A stretch of DNA of 58,739 nucleotides. Origin: Candidatus Gastranaerophilales bacterium (lineage in GTDB: Bacteria > Cyanobacteriota > Vampirovibrionia > Gastranaerophilales > Gastranaerophilaceae). Location of the stretch: positions 30,837 to 89,575 of the forward strand of contig CAJUKY010000006.1 in the NCBI GenBank assembly GCA_910587055.1, written 5' to 3'. Below, in pieces: positions 26,656 to 34,553 of this stretch (its first letter is position 1; each line of letters starts with the position of its first letter). The notes below the pieces were generated by a model. That model saw only the letters and a list, made by a program, of their open reading frames with translations. It searched no databases and was not told the DNA's origin. Made by a program: the position numbers and the translations under genes.

Positions 26656-26967
26656 TTATGTTAATTTCAACCCTGCAATTCCCGTTGTAATAAGTGCTAT
26701 GCATATTATTCTGGCTGCGGTTACAGGTTCTTTAAATAAAATAATTCCGAGAATAACCGTTCCTATTGTGCCTATCCCTGTCCAGACGGCATATGCTGTT
26801 CCAAGAGGAATATTTTTAAGGGCGAGAGCAAGAAAATAAAAACTTGCTATCATTCCAAGGATGGTTAATATACTTGCGGTTAAATTAGTAAAACCATGCG
26901 ACAGCTTTAAACCTATAGCCCATGCTATTTCAAAAAACCCTGCTGTTAATAAATAAATCCAGTGCAT
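26656..26967 (-). CDS. sugE: SugE/Gdx small multidrug resistance-type guanidinium exporter
   Basis: 103 residues and four membrane helices, the SMR size. The proton/substrate glutamate is E13 in FFEIAWAIGLKLSHGFT, whose WAIGLKLSHGF context is that of the Gdx (SugE) guanidinium/H+ exporters rather than EmrE. YAVWTGIGTIGTVILGI is the conserved helix-3 segment. A strong Shine-Dalgarno (AAAGGAG) precedes the ATG. The leader is a large terminator hairpin behind a good promoter, suggesting riboswitch control. Confidence 0.93.
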   Translation of the reverse strand: MHWIYLLTAGFFEIAWAIGLKLSHGFTNLTASILTILGMIASFYFLALALKNIPLGTAYAVWTGIGTIGTVILGIILFKEPVTAARIICIALITTGIAGLKLT

Positions 26968-27068
26968 ATATTCTCCTTTTTTATATACAAAAATACATCC
27001 CCTAAATATTCCTTCAAAGGCCTAACGGAATATTTAAAAGATGCTTACCCGGCGGCAAATATTTTTCT
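26968..27068 (-). ncRNA. sugE leader: candidate guanidine-type terminating riboswitch
   Basis: On the minus strand the ~100-nt leader has a GC-rich single-stranded start (TTTGCCGCCGGGTAA, about 27045-27059). An 18-bp hairpin follows: 27027-27044 pairs with 26995-27012 without a break, using four U-G/G-U wobbles; a 14-nt loop contains GGCC. After it comes ATTTTTG, i.e. an intrinsic terminator. The GCC/GGG-rich upstream element could pair with the loop. Known guanidine riboswitches control sugE/gdx genes; the class I (ykkC) motif is absent, so class IV (mepA type) or an unassigned class is possible. Class and ligand are inferred. Confidence 0.55.
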
Positions 27069-27071
27069 TCA

Positions 27072-27100
27072 TTTATAGCATAAGTTTCTTTGAAATTCAA
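27072..27100 (-). promoter_or_regulatory. sugE promoter
   Basis: Minus-strand TTGAAT (27100-27095), a 17-nt spacer and TATAAA (27077-27072) with an extended TGc. It places the transcript start just ahead of the structured leader. Confidence 0.65.
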
Positions 27101-27179
27101 AATGGCTGACACTGAAAATTTCTTGTGTATTTATAAAACAGTGCTAAATTTGAAAACTTACGGCAGAAAGTTTAAAAAA

Positions 27180-27824
27180 TTAAATTTTCAATAACGAACG
27201 AACTTCTTTTTTAACTTTTTCGAGATTATTATCGGTTAAAATCGGAATTATGCTATTGATTTCTTCTATGCTTTTATCCCACCATTTTAATTCCAGCATT
27301 AATTTTATTAATTCATCATCAAATCTTTTTCTTATGATTTTGGCAGGATTTCCTGCAGCAATTGTATAAGGCTCAATATTTTTTGTAACAACAGAGTTTA
27401 ATCCGATTATTGCGCCGTCGCCAATATGAACTCCGGGTAAGATTGTTGCATTTTGGCCTATCCAAACATCATTTCCGACAACAGTATCTCCTTTAATTGG
27501 CATTTTTGATAATGCCGGAGTTTCCTGTTCCCAGCCTTCAAAAATATAGAACGGATAAGTGGAAACCGAATTCATTTGATGATTAGCACCGTTCATTATA
27601 AAATTAACACCTGAAGCAATCTGGCAAAATTTACCTATGATTAATTTATCGCCATTAAAATCATAATGATGAGTTACATGGGATTCAAAATCAATATCGC
27701 CGAAATAAGTAAAATCTCCGACAATAATATTCGGGTTTTTAATGGTGGGTTTTATATAGATAATATTTTTATAATTCGGTATAGGGTTTATTATATCAGG
27801 ATTTGGAAGTTCGTTATTTTTCAT
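27180..27824 (-). CDS. Vat-like xenobiotic (streptogramin A-type) O-acetyltransferase
   Basis: 214 residues, similar over its length to Vat enzymes: KLIIGKFCQIASGVNFIMNG, ANHQM with the active histidine at H82, STYPFYIFEGWE, PIKGDTVVGNDVWIGQNATI, IEPYTIAAGNPAKIIRKRFD and the LKWWD helix. Vat/CatB proteins acetylate streptogramin A or chloramphenicol, but many relatives modify unknown substrates, so resistance is only a possibility. It is close to a drug/metabolite exporter gene. The start has TAAAAT only 3 nt upstream. Confidence 0.88.
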   Translation of the reverse strand: MKNNELPNPDIINPIPNYKNIIYIKPTIKNPNIIVGDFTYFGDIDFESHVTHHYDFNGDKLIIGKFCQIASGVNFIMNGANHQMNSVSTYPFYIFEGWEQETPALSKMPIKGDTVVGNDVWIGQNATILPGVHIGDGAIIGLNSVVTKNIEPYTIAAGNPAKIIRKRFDDELIKLMLELKWWDKSIEEINSIIPILTDNNLEKVKKEVRSLLKI

Positions 27825-27965
27825 AATATTTTAATCACCATTAAAATAATTTTAGCATAAAAGTTTTAGATACTTTGTGTTTTAATTAAGATGAACAAAC
27901 ATCGGGTTTTACAAATGGAATGCAAATCATATGCAAAAATTTTTTTTCACATTTGTTAAATAAAT

Positions 27966-29492
27966 ATGAAAATACATAATATTTTATCAGCCTTAAATTT
28001 TTCGGGCACAAAAATTAATGCCTTAATTTATAATGATATTCATGGTTCGGTTAAACATTTGAGTGAATTTGAAACCATTCAAGATGGTTTTTATAAACAA
28101 AATGACGGTGAAATCAACCTTACCTTGAGCGGCGGAGATGTTTTTTTAGATAAAAGCCCGAATAATGATATTGTGGCTCAAAGGCTTTGTAAAAAAACTG
28201 ATGCAATTGTGCTTGGAAATCACGATATTGAGGGGGGGGGGTACTTTGGTCGCTTAATTAAAGAGTATGAACTTCAAGACAAATTTTTGTCTTCAAATAT
28301 TACTTATAAAACCGAAACCGAGTTATCACAAAATATTATAGCAAGTAAAATGATGGATTTTGACGGAACAAAAGTCGGAATAATCGGAGCTTCTCCTTTT
28401 GATTTTAAAAAACTTGCATTTATAAACAGCGAAGTAGATTTTATCGACATTAAACAGCTTGATGAAACGCTTGATATTATTGAACTTGAGGCTGATAAGC
28501 TTAAAAAACAAGGCGCTGATATTATCTTTTTGCTGGCTCATACAGGAGAAAAGTCACCCGATGAAGAGGATAATTATTATGATGAATTTGCAAATATCAA
28601 AGGTATTAATGTTGTTGCAGGCGGACATGACCACAGGCAGGTTGACAGATGGGTTGTAAACAAATATGGCGAGCCTGTTAAAATTATTTCAACAGGTCAG
28701 AGTGAGACTCATAATTTTGACGGCAATCTTGATATTGTTGCGAAATTAAAACTTGAAGTTGAAAACGGTGTTTTGGAAAGAGATAAATGCGAAGCTGAAT
28801 TTGTTAAGCTTGAAGGCTGTGATGACGCTGGATGTGAAGAAATATTATTTAAGTTAAATAAGCCCTTGGAACCTTCCAAACCGATATTTGGCCACAGCGA
28901 GATTGGAAATATTGTTGCAGATTCTAATTTATGGTATGTAAATGAGTACACCAAAGGTGAAAAAGCTGATTTTGCTTTTGTAAATGCAGGAACAATCAGG
29001 GCTAATTTCGATAATTTAAATGTAACTTGTGATGATATTAAAAGTGTTGTTCCTTTTACAACTTCCACTTTAATTAAAACAAAACTGACCAAAAAACAGA
29101 TAGTTGATACCCTTAACTGGTGCGCATTATCCACAAGTTTTGGCAAGGTTTCTCCGGGGTGTATGCAGGTTTCAGGTATGGAGTATTCAATTAACCCCGA
29201 TTTAAGCGTGTCCGACATTCATATTTTAAATTCTGACGGTTCAATCAAATATGACCTCGATAATTTTGATGATAACGATGAATTTACTGCTGTTTATGAC
29301 GTCTTTTTGGCTACAGGGGTAGCAGGTCTTAAGGATTTGAAAAAGGACTGGGAGGAAAATGAAGAGATTAAAAAAGAAATAGAATTTTTTAATACTTCCC
29401 GTCAGGAGGCTTTGAGCGAGTATTTGAGTAAAAATAGCGATTTGGGAAATTATCAAAAACAAAGAATCCGGCACACGCCAAAAAGTGACTAA
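27966..29492 (+). CDS. 5'-nucleotidase / UshA-like metallophosphatase with F-x-G N-terminus
   Basis: 508 residues. Metallophosphatase motifs in order: YNDIHG (D, H), SGGDVF, LGNHDIE, LLAHTG and GGHDHRQ. The C-terminal 5'-nucleotidase domain has FVNAGTIRANF and VVPFTTSTLIKTKLT. Relatives hydrolyse nucleotides outside the cytoplasm, yet there is no Sec signal; the N-terminus reads MKIHNILSALNFSGTK, an F-x-G element shared with two unrelated proteins here. A G10 run (28232-28241) right after the GNHD motif could shift the frame. There is no clear Shine-Dalgarno. Confidence 0.88.
   Translation: MKIHNILSALNFSGTKINALIYNDIHGSVKHLSEFETIQDGFYKQNDGEINLTLSGGDVFLDKSPNNDIVAQRLCKKTDAIVLGNHDIEGGGYFGRLIKEYELQDKFLSSNITYKTETELSQNIIASKMMDFDGTKVGIIGASPFDFKKLAFINSEVDFIDIKQLDETLDIIELEADKLKKQGADIIFLLAHTGEKSPDEEDNYYDEFANIKGINVVAGGHDHRQVDRWVVNKYGEPVKIISTGQSETHNFDGNLDIVAKLKLEVENGVLERDKCEAEFVKLEGCDDAGCEEILFKLNKPLEPSKPIFGHSEIGNIVADSNLWYVNEYTKGEKADFAFVNAGTIRANFDNLNVTCDDIKSVVPFTTSTLIKTKLTKKQIVDTLNWCALSTSFGKVSPGCMQVSGMEYSINPDLSVSDIHILNSDGSIKYDLDNFDDNDEFTAVYDVFLATGVAGLKDLKKDWEENEEIKKEIEFFNTSRQEALSEYLSKNSDLGNYQKQRIRHTPKSD
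28232..28241 (+). repeat. G10 homopolymer inside the nucleotidase gene
   Basis: Ten G following GATATTGA, encoding the end of E and three G just after the GNHD motif. At this length slippage during replication is likely. Confidence 0.85.
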
Positions 29493-29594
29493 ACGTCACG
29501 CGGGGAGAAACTTGACTCAAATCCGATAAATTGAAATCTATGCAAAAAATAAGGTGCATCTCACTCAGCTGAGTAAAAAGTGACTAAATGTCAC
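29485..29594. repeat. Two copies of a hairpin-bearing repeat
   Basis: GTGACTAAACGTCAC (29485-29499) and GTGACTAAATGTCAC (29580-29594) are two copies of a 5-bp-stem palindrome 95 nt apart. The sequence after each copy is also alike (GGGGAGAA-x-CTTG...CCG...ATAC/ATGC-AAAAAAT), so the unit of about 95 nt is an old tandem duplication that includes the tRNA 3' side in its right copy. Confidence 0.6.
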
Positions 29595-29613
29595 GTTTTA
29601 TGAATGGGGAGAA

Positions 29614-29629
29614 CCTTGGTTCGATTCCG
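29614..29629 (+). repeat. Detached T-arm copy of the tRNA-Phe
   Basis: CCTTGGTTCGATTCCG is identical to the T-arm of the neighbouring tRNA-Phe but inverted relative to it (the tRNA copy is 29665-29680 on the other strand). Confidence 0.75.
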
Positions 29630-29654
29630 GCAAATAAAGTTTATACAAAAAATT

Positions 29655-29727
29655 TGGCGCGTCTCGGAATCGAACCAAGGACACGGGGATTTTCAGTCCC
29701 CTGCTCTACCAACTGAGCTAACGCGCC
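29655..29727 (-). tRNA. tRNA-Phe (anticodon GAA)
   Basis: On the minus strand a full cloverleaf: acceptor GGCGCGT/ACGCGCC (7 bp), D-arm GCTC...GAGC, anticodon arm GGGGA-CTGAAAA-TCCCC with GAA after U33, T-arm with GGTTCGATTCC, discriminator A. CCA is not encoded. It is the only intact tRNA in the window. Confidence 0.96.
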
Positions 29728-29764
29728 AAATCTATTAAATTGTCAAATATTTATTCTGCAGTTT

Positions 29765-29828
29765 GTTAGCTCAGTTGGTCTTTATCATTGTTGGTTTCAT
29801 AAACTCAACCAAGGCTAACGCGCCAAAT
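29765..29828 (+). repeat. Broken tRNA-Phe 5'-half copies
   Basis: GTTAGCTCAGTTGGT (29765-29779) is an inverted copy of the tRNA D-arm, and GCTAACGCGCCAAAT (29814-29828) a direct 15-bp copy of the tRNA 5' end plus upstream bases (29717-29731). Between them the sequence partly folds back on itself. No cloverleaf forms. The rest of the gene-free stretch to 29957 has only a weak GC-rich hairpin near 29841-29877 followed by TTTTT. Confidence 0.7.
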
Positions 29829-29957
29829 AGTATTAAATCTGCGGCCGAGAGTAAATTAAACTCTGCCGGACCTTTTTATAATATCAATTCAAGATTTTAA
29901 GTCAAGTAAGAAAATCCGCAAAATTTAATCGAAATATTTTATACGCCGCTGACTCTT

Positions 29958-31100
29958 TTAACCCTCCATAGCACATTCATAAAAGCGTATGGACGGGCTA
30001 TTGTCATTAGCAGCATTTAAAAAACAAGAACTGTCTTCCTTTTCTTTGAAATCTATAATTTTACTCCCCGCGGTCTGCTGTTTTTCGCCATGTTTTTTGT
30101 TTGCAGTATTCTGTTTTCTTGCATTTCGGGCAGCCTTTCTCTTAGCAGTTTTGCGCGAGCCCTTTTGCGGTTTGGCTTCATCACAGACGGTATTTTTGTG
30201 TTTTTCACCCGTTCTGCCGGTTTTATTATCAATTGCGCGGGCACGCTTTTTCGTTTTTAATGTTTCCAATAATTTTTTATTTGTATCATCCAGCACGTCT
30301 GAATTTGCCGTGAGTAAATTTATAGCATCAATTCTGCTTAGAGTGTCTGTTTCGGCACAGAGCCTGCGGAGTGCTCTATTTATAATAGTGCTGTCTTCAT
30401 TTTTGTTAAATATATAGCCGACACGCTCGCCGATTGTTTTTTTGTATTTTCCTTCTTTATCTGTCAGAATTTTAAGCTGTAAATCAGGAAAATCTTCCGT
30501 TGCATCAAATAAAAGGGCGAATATTTCATTGCTTTTTGCGCCTGTCGGGCGCACTGTTGCTTGCGGCAGAGTATTACCGTCTTTATTTTCTGTAAATAAA
30601 GCCATATCAAGATATTCACGCCTTTTTTCTTTATCATCCTTAAAATAAGAATTTATTTCCTTTAAATACGCCCTCATAAAGTCGGTGTACGGTTCATGCC
30701 ATTTACGCAGTCCGCCGCTTCCTATTTTTTCCCGATTAATTGCACGTTTCAGAATATATTTCATTGCATCTTTATCATTGCCATATTCTTCAAATAGTTT
30801 TGCAACCTGATAATCGGTGCCATCAAAGCAGTTGCTGCCTTCATATGAAATAACCTGACATGCTTTATCATCAAGCGTTTTGAGTTTTTCTTTTTTTGCC
30901 TTTTCTTCAGAGCTCAGTTCAAGCTCTTCCGTTGGCTTTTTGCCGTATTCTAATATAAAATCAGGCATGTAGTTTATTTTGATATCGCGGCTGTACGGCG
31001 TATCAGGCTTTTTATCGTTATCTTGTTTTGGAGCCTTATTGATTCTTTTAAATATATTCAGTCCGCTAAAGTTTGCGTAAGAAATCTGCGAAATGCGCAT
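29958..31100 (-). CDS. Unknown protein with F-x-G N-terminus and basic tail
   Basis: 380 residues from the second ATG (31100), which has AAAGG about 9 nt upstream. It starts MRISQISYANFSGLN, carrying the same F-x-G element as the nucleotidase-like and kinase-like proteins. The body (residues 30-280) is charged and helical with no recognised domain. Residues ~285-345 are very Lys/Arg-rich (GSRKTAKRKAARNARKQN), perhaps nucleic-acid binding. No signal peptide. Confidence 0.7.
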   Translation of the reverse strand: MRISQISYANFSGLNIFKRINKAPKQDNDKKPDTPYSRDIKINYMPDFILEYGKKPTEELELSSEEKAKKEKLKTLDDKACQVISYEGSNCFDGTDYQVAKLFEEYGNDKDAMKYILKRAINREKIGSGGLRKWHEPYTDFMRAYLKEINSYFKDDKEKRREYLDMALFTENKDGNTLPQATVRPTGAKSNEIFALLFDATEDFPDLQLKILTDKEGKYKKTIGERVGYIFNKNEDSTIINRALRRLCAETDTLSRIDAINLLTANSDVLDDTNKKLLETLKTKKRARAIDNKTGRTGEKHKNTVCDEAKPQKGSRKTAKRKAARNARKQNTANKKHGEKQQTAGSKIIDFKEKEDSSCFLNAANDNSPSIRFYECAMEG

Positions 31101-31201
31101 CAACATAGCCTTTCTTGAAAAACGTAAACCGTTGTGGCTATATAACGTTCGGACATAATATATCTTTACAATATTAAGTGTAAAATTTACAAAACTAAAT
31201 A

Positions 31202-32239
31202 TTAATTTTCAAGCAAAACTTTTATTGCTTCGCCGTTTTTGTGCATTTCAAGTGCTTTTTTAGCATATTTCATCTGCATGGTTTTTGTAATTAATTTTTC
31301 AACATCCACTTCCCCTGTTGAAATCAGGCGCAGTGCCTCTCTGAAATATTGCGGAGTATGGTGAAATACGCTTACAACGTTTACTTCATCATAATGAATG
31401 CGCCGTGTGTCAATATTTACAGTGGTTCCTGATGAGCAGCCTCCAAAAAGATGCACCGTTCCGCCTCTTCTGACGAGACCAAACATGGATTCCCAAATTT
31501 CAGGCAAACCAACGCATTCCACTGCAACATCAAGCCCTCTGCCCCCGGGGGTAAGGCTCAATATAAGCTCTTTCGGGTCAGGATATTTTTTTAAATCAAT
31601 TATTTCATCTGCCTGCGCAAAATCGCGGGCAGCCTTTAACTTCAAGGGATTACGACCCATTGCTATAACGCGCGCGCCTTTTAGCTTCACAAGACGGGCG
31701 AACATCAGCCCAATAGGCCCTATACCTACTATTCCGACCGTATCCCCTTTGTTTATAGGGGTTCTTGCTATACCATGAACCACATTTGCAAGCGGTTCCG
31801 AGAATGCTGCACGTCTGAAAGATACATTATCAGGGATTTTTATCAGGTTTTTTTCAACTATAAGCCTTGGAATTGTTATATACTGGGCATATGCACCGTT
31901 TAAAAGATAAAGGTTTTCGCACAGATTTTCTTCTCCCTTCCGGCAGAAAAAACATTCGCCACATGGAGCGGAATTGGCGGCTACAACTCTATCTCCGACT
32001 TCAAAACCTTTAACTCCTTCGCCAAGCTTTGCAATTGTGCCTGAAAATTCATGCCCAAAACCTGACGGGGTTTCTTTAATAAGCAAAGGATGCCCGCGCC
32101 TTAAGGTTTTTACGTCTGTTCCACAGGTCAGCGCCGCCTCTACTTTAACAAGAACCTCGCCTTCCGCGGGCTCTTTTACATTTACTTCCTCATACCTTAT
32201 ATCAAGGGGTGCATAATATCTTACAGCCTTCATTTTCAT
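31202..32239 (-). CDS. Zinc-dependent medium-chain alcohol/polyol dehydrogenase
   Basis: 345 residues from ATG 32239, which overlaps the stop of the upstream dehydrogenase (ATGA). MDR fold: catalytic zinc ligands in LTCGTDVKTL and GFGHEFSG, a structural zinc cluster CGECFFCRKGEENLC, the Rossmann loop GIVGIGPIGLMFA and a C-terminal EAIKVLLEN. Resembles threonine/sorbitol dehydrogenases; the substrate is not determinable. Paired with a second dehydrogenase of the same superfamily. Confidence 0.88.
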   Translation of the reverse strand: MKMKAVRYYAPLDIRYEEVNVKEPAEGEVLVKVEAALTCGTDVKTLRRGHPLLIKETPSGFGHEFSGTIAKLGEGVKGFEVGDRVVAANSAPCGECFFCRKGEENLCENLYLLNGAYAQYITIPRLIVEKNLIKIPDNVSFRRAAFSEPLANVVHGIARTPINKGDTVGIVGIGPIGLMFARLVKLKGARVIAMGRNPLKLKAARDFAQADEIIDLKKYPDPKELILSLTPGGRGLDVAVECVGLPEIWESMFGLVRRGGTVHLFGGCSSGTTVNIDTRRIHYDEVNVVSVFHHTPQYFREALRLISTGEVDVEKLITKTMQMKYAKKALEMHKNGEAIKVLLEN

Positions 32240-33246
32240 AGTTTTATACAAGCCTTAAAAACTCTGTTCAACATAGTATCATCAACCGCTTGAGCTAAAT
32301 TGTCAAGTGTGTAAAATTTTGAAACTCCTTCTAAATCAACGATACCTTGCTTTATCAGCTCATAAGACAGGGCTAAATCAACAGGAGCGGGCGAATAACT
32401 GCCCATAACGGTTAATTCTCTGTAATAAACCGCATTATTTTGATACCCGAAATTGCCTTCAACAGAAGAAAATACAACGATTTTGCCTCCGTCTTTAATA
32501 TATTTGAGCGCCGTATCAATCGCTTTGTATGAGCCTGAAGTCATAAAAATCGTGTCGTAGCGCAGATTTTCATCGAATTTTATTCCGTATTTACCTGCAA
32601 AATTTTGTCTTTCAGGGTTAATATCAAGTCCAAAAGCATTGATATTAAAGGCTTTAAGTCCAAGGGACATCAAAAGTCCGATTGAGCCCAAACCTATTGT
32701 AAGACAATTGTGGGGCGGGTTTTCGCCCTGATAAGAATATCCTGCGCGTCGTATTGCTCTGATACAGCAGGATAGCGGCTCCATAAATGTGGCATTTTCA
32801 ATACTGATACTATTTTTCAGCTTAAATACGGTGTTTTTAAGATGTCCTTCCGTTACGTAAATATACTCGCTAAAGCCCGCGGGGCTTATGTTTACGGCTT
32901 TAAAACCTTCGCACATTGAGTGGTGGCCGTTTTTGCAAAAATCACATTTCATGCAGGGGTAATGGTGCCCCAAAGTCACGATATCACCGGCTTTAAAGGG
33001 TTCTTTATTGTCATTGTAATAAGAATTTCCGATAATATTTGTGTTAATCTCAACAATTTTCCCTACAACCTCATGTCCCAAAACCACCTTTTTATCAGGG
33101 TTTTCAGCGCTATGGCGTATTTTTACAATATCAGAGCCGCAAAGTCCGCAGGCAATAACCTTAATAATGGCTCCCGGGGCTGTTAGAGAAGGTTTTTCGG
33201 TATTTATTATTGAAATTTTTCCGTTTTCTAAAACTGCACTTTTCAT
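32236..33246 (-). CDS. Zinc-dependent medium-chain dehydrogenase, second copy
   Basis: 336 residues behind GAGG. Zinc ligands in CGLCGSDIVKIRH and LGHEVVGKI, structural zinc cysteines in CMKCDFCKNGHHSMC, nucleotide loop LTIGLGSIGLLMS. Diverged from its operon partner (low visible identity), so the two probably act on different or successive alcohol substrates. Divergent from a GlcF-like Fe-S gene across the small TadE-like gene. Confidence 0.86.
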   Translation of the reverse strand: MKSAVLENGKISIINTEKPSLTAPGAIIKVIACGLCGSDIVKIRHSAENPDKKVVLGHEVVGKIVEINTNIIGNSYYNDNKEPFKAGDIVTLGHHYPCMKCDFCKNGHHSMCEGFKAVNISPAGFSEYIYVTEGHLKNTVFKLKNSISIENATFMEPLSCCIRAIRRAGYSYQGENPPHNCLTIGLGSIGLLMSLGLKAFNINAFGLDINPERQNFAGKYGIKFDENLRYDTIFMTSGSYKAIDTALKYIKDGGKIVVFSSVEGNFGYQNNAVYYRELTVMGSYSPAPVDLALSYELIKQGIVDLEGVSKFYTLDNLAQAVDDTMLNRVFKACIKL

Positions 33247-33255
33247 AAAATATCC

Positions 33256-33423
33256 TCAGGGTGTCATTGGCGGTATAGCAACGGTATTGGAGTTTAATCT
33301 TACCCCGAATACTGATACAGGCGCCAGATTAGACACATTAAAGCTCCAGATGACCACTGCCGCAACGAAAAGCGTCACAGCGGAAAGTATTGCATATTCT
33401 ACAATTGATTGAGCCTTTTTCAT
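33256..33423 (-). CDS. Small TadE/Flp-pilin-like membrane peptide
   Basis: 55 residues: MKKAQSIVEYAILSAVTLFV, then AAVVIWSFN and a ~26-residue polar/hydrophobic tail ending IPPMTP. QSIVEYA followed by a single hydrophobic helix is the hallmark of Flp pilins and TadE-like pseudopilins (G/A-Q-S-x-V-E-Y), whose glutamate and tyrosine follow the prepilin cleavage site. No tad genes are nearby. It has no Shine-Dalgarno; TATAAT ends 6 nt before the ATG. Confidence 0.6.
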   Translation of the reverse strand: MKKAQSIVEYAILSAVTLFVAAVVIWSFNVSNLAPVSVFGVRLNSNTVAIPPMTP

Positions 33424-33446
33424 GGTAAAATTATACTACGTAAATT

Positions 33447-34553
33447 ATGAATATGGATAAAAAAACGGAAAATGATATAATAAAATGCTCAAGATGCGGA
33501 CTGTGTGCGGATATTTGCCCTCTTTTTAAGGTAAAACGTACTGAAAATACGCTTCTTCGCGGTAAATTTTTGCAGCTTCTCGGGGTTATACGCGGTGAAT
33601 TAAAATGGTCAAAACGCCTAAAAGCAAGTATAGACTACTGTTTGGGGTGTGAAAAGTGTAAAACACAATGCCCTGCAGGAATTGAACCTTGTGAAATTTT
33701 TCAAAAAATTAAATATGAAAATTTGACATTTTTAGAAAAAATTTTTTACGGGAAAATTTTCTTAAAAATTAAAATTTTTGCACTTAAATGTTTTTATAGG
33801 ATAAAACATCCTGTAAAAACAATGCTTTCAGGCAAAAAAAAGCGCGTTAAAAAATTTAATAAAAAATTAATTCATTTTAACGGATGCCTTTCAAAGTGTA
33901 TCAATCCTGATTTTCAGCTTCCTTTTGAGTTTTTTGAGGCTGATTTTAAATGCTGCGGAATTCCTTATAAAAACAAGGGAAACCTTGATGTATACAGGGA
34001 TACGGAGGCAAAAAACATCCAAAAGATAGAAAACACGGATGGTTTAATAGTATTTAACTGTGCCACTTGCCTGTCATCAGTGAAATCTTACGCTTTTAGT
34101 AACCCTGAAACCAAAGACAGGCTTGTGTTTTACACTGAGCTTTATAAAAAAATGCTTCAAACTCATGATTTTTCATCTAAAACATCTGATGTGGTTACAT
34201 TTCACCATCCCTGCCACCTGAAAAGCGCCGGTGTAGAGCTGTCTGACATTGAAGAAATATTAAAAAACATTAAAAATATTACATATAAAAGGCTTGAAAA
34301 CCCAGATGAATGCTGTGGTTTCGGGGGAGATTTTTTCTTATCCCATCCGCGCACCGCAAATGATTTATCTCTTAAAAAAATTGATGATGTGATAAAATCG
34401 GGTGCAAAAATAGTTCTGACGGCTTGTCCTACCTGTCTTTGGAGTTTAAAATGCGCCCTTAAGGCGAGAAACATCAAGGATATTAAAGCATATGACCTTG
34501 CAGAATATTTGTACAGTCTGGATTTAGACGTAAAACCTAATCGGGCAGATTAA
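33447..34553 (+). CDS. GlcF/LutA-like Fe-S oxidoreductase subunit (CCG domains)
   Basis: 368 residues. Two 4Fe-4S motifs, C14SRCGLCADICP and C65LGCEKCKTQCP, then two CCG domains: FNGCLSKC...KCCGIPY and HHPCHLK...ECCGFGG, as in glycolate oxidase iron-sulfur subunits and heterodisulfide-reductase-type D proteins. It would pass electrons from a flavin dehydrogenase not found here. Divergent from the small TadE-like gene. Its end overlaps the opposite-strand permease by 17 nt. Confidence 0.88.
   Translation: MNMDKKTENDIIKCSRCGLCADICPLFKVKRTENTLLRGKFLQLLGVIRGELKWSKRLKASIDYCLGCEKCKTQCPAGIEPCEIFQKIKYENLTFLEKIFYGKIFLKIKIFALKCFYRIKHPVKTMLSGKKKRVKKFNKKLIHFNGCLSKCINPDFQLPFEFFEADFKCCGIPYKNKGNLDVYRDTEAKNIQKIENTDGLIVFNCATCLSSVKSYAFSNPETKDRLVFYTELYKKMLQTHDFSSKTSDVVTFHHPCHLKSAGVELSDIEEILKNIKNITYKRLENPDECCGFGGDFFLSHPRTANDLSLKKIDDVIKSGAKIVLTACPTCLWSLKCALKARNIKDIKAYDLAEYLYSLDLDVKPNRAD

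Noticed and set aside
29842..29877. GC-rich hairpin with T-run after the tRNA debris
   Set aside because: The stem needs bulges and no plus-strand gene ends nearby, so I do not call it a terminator.
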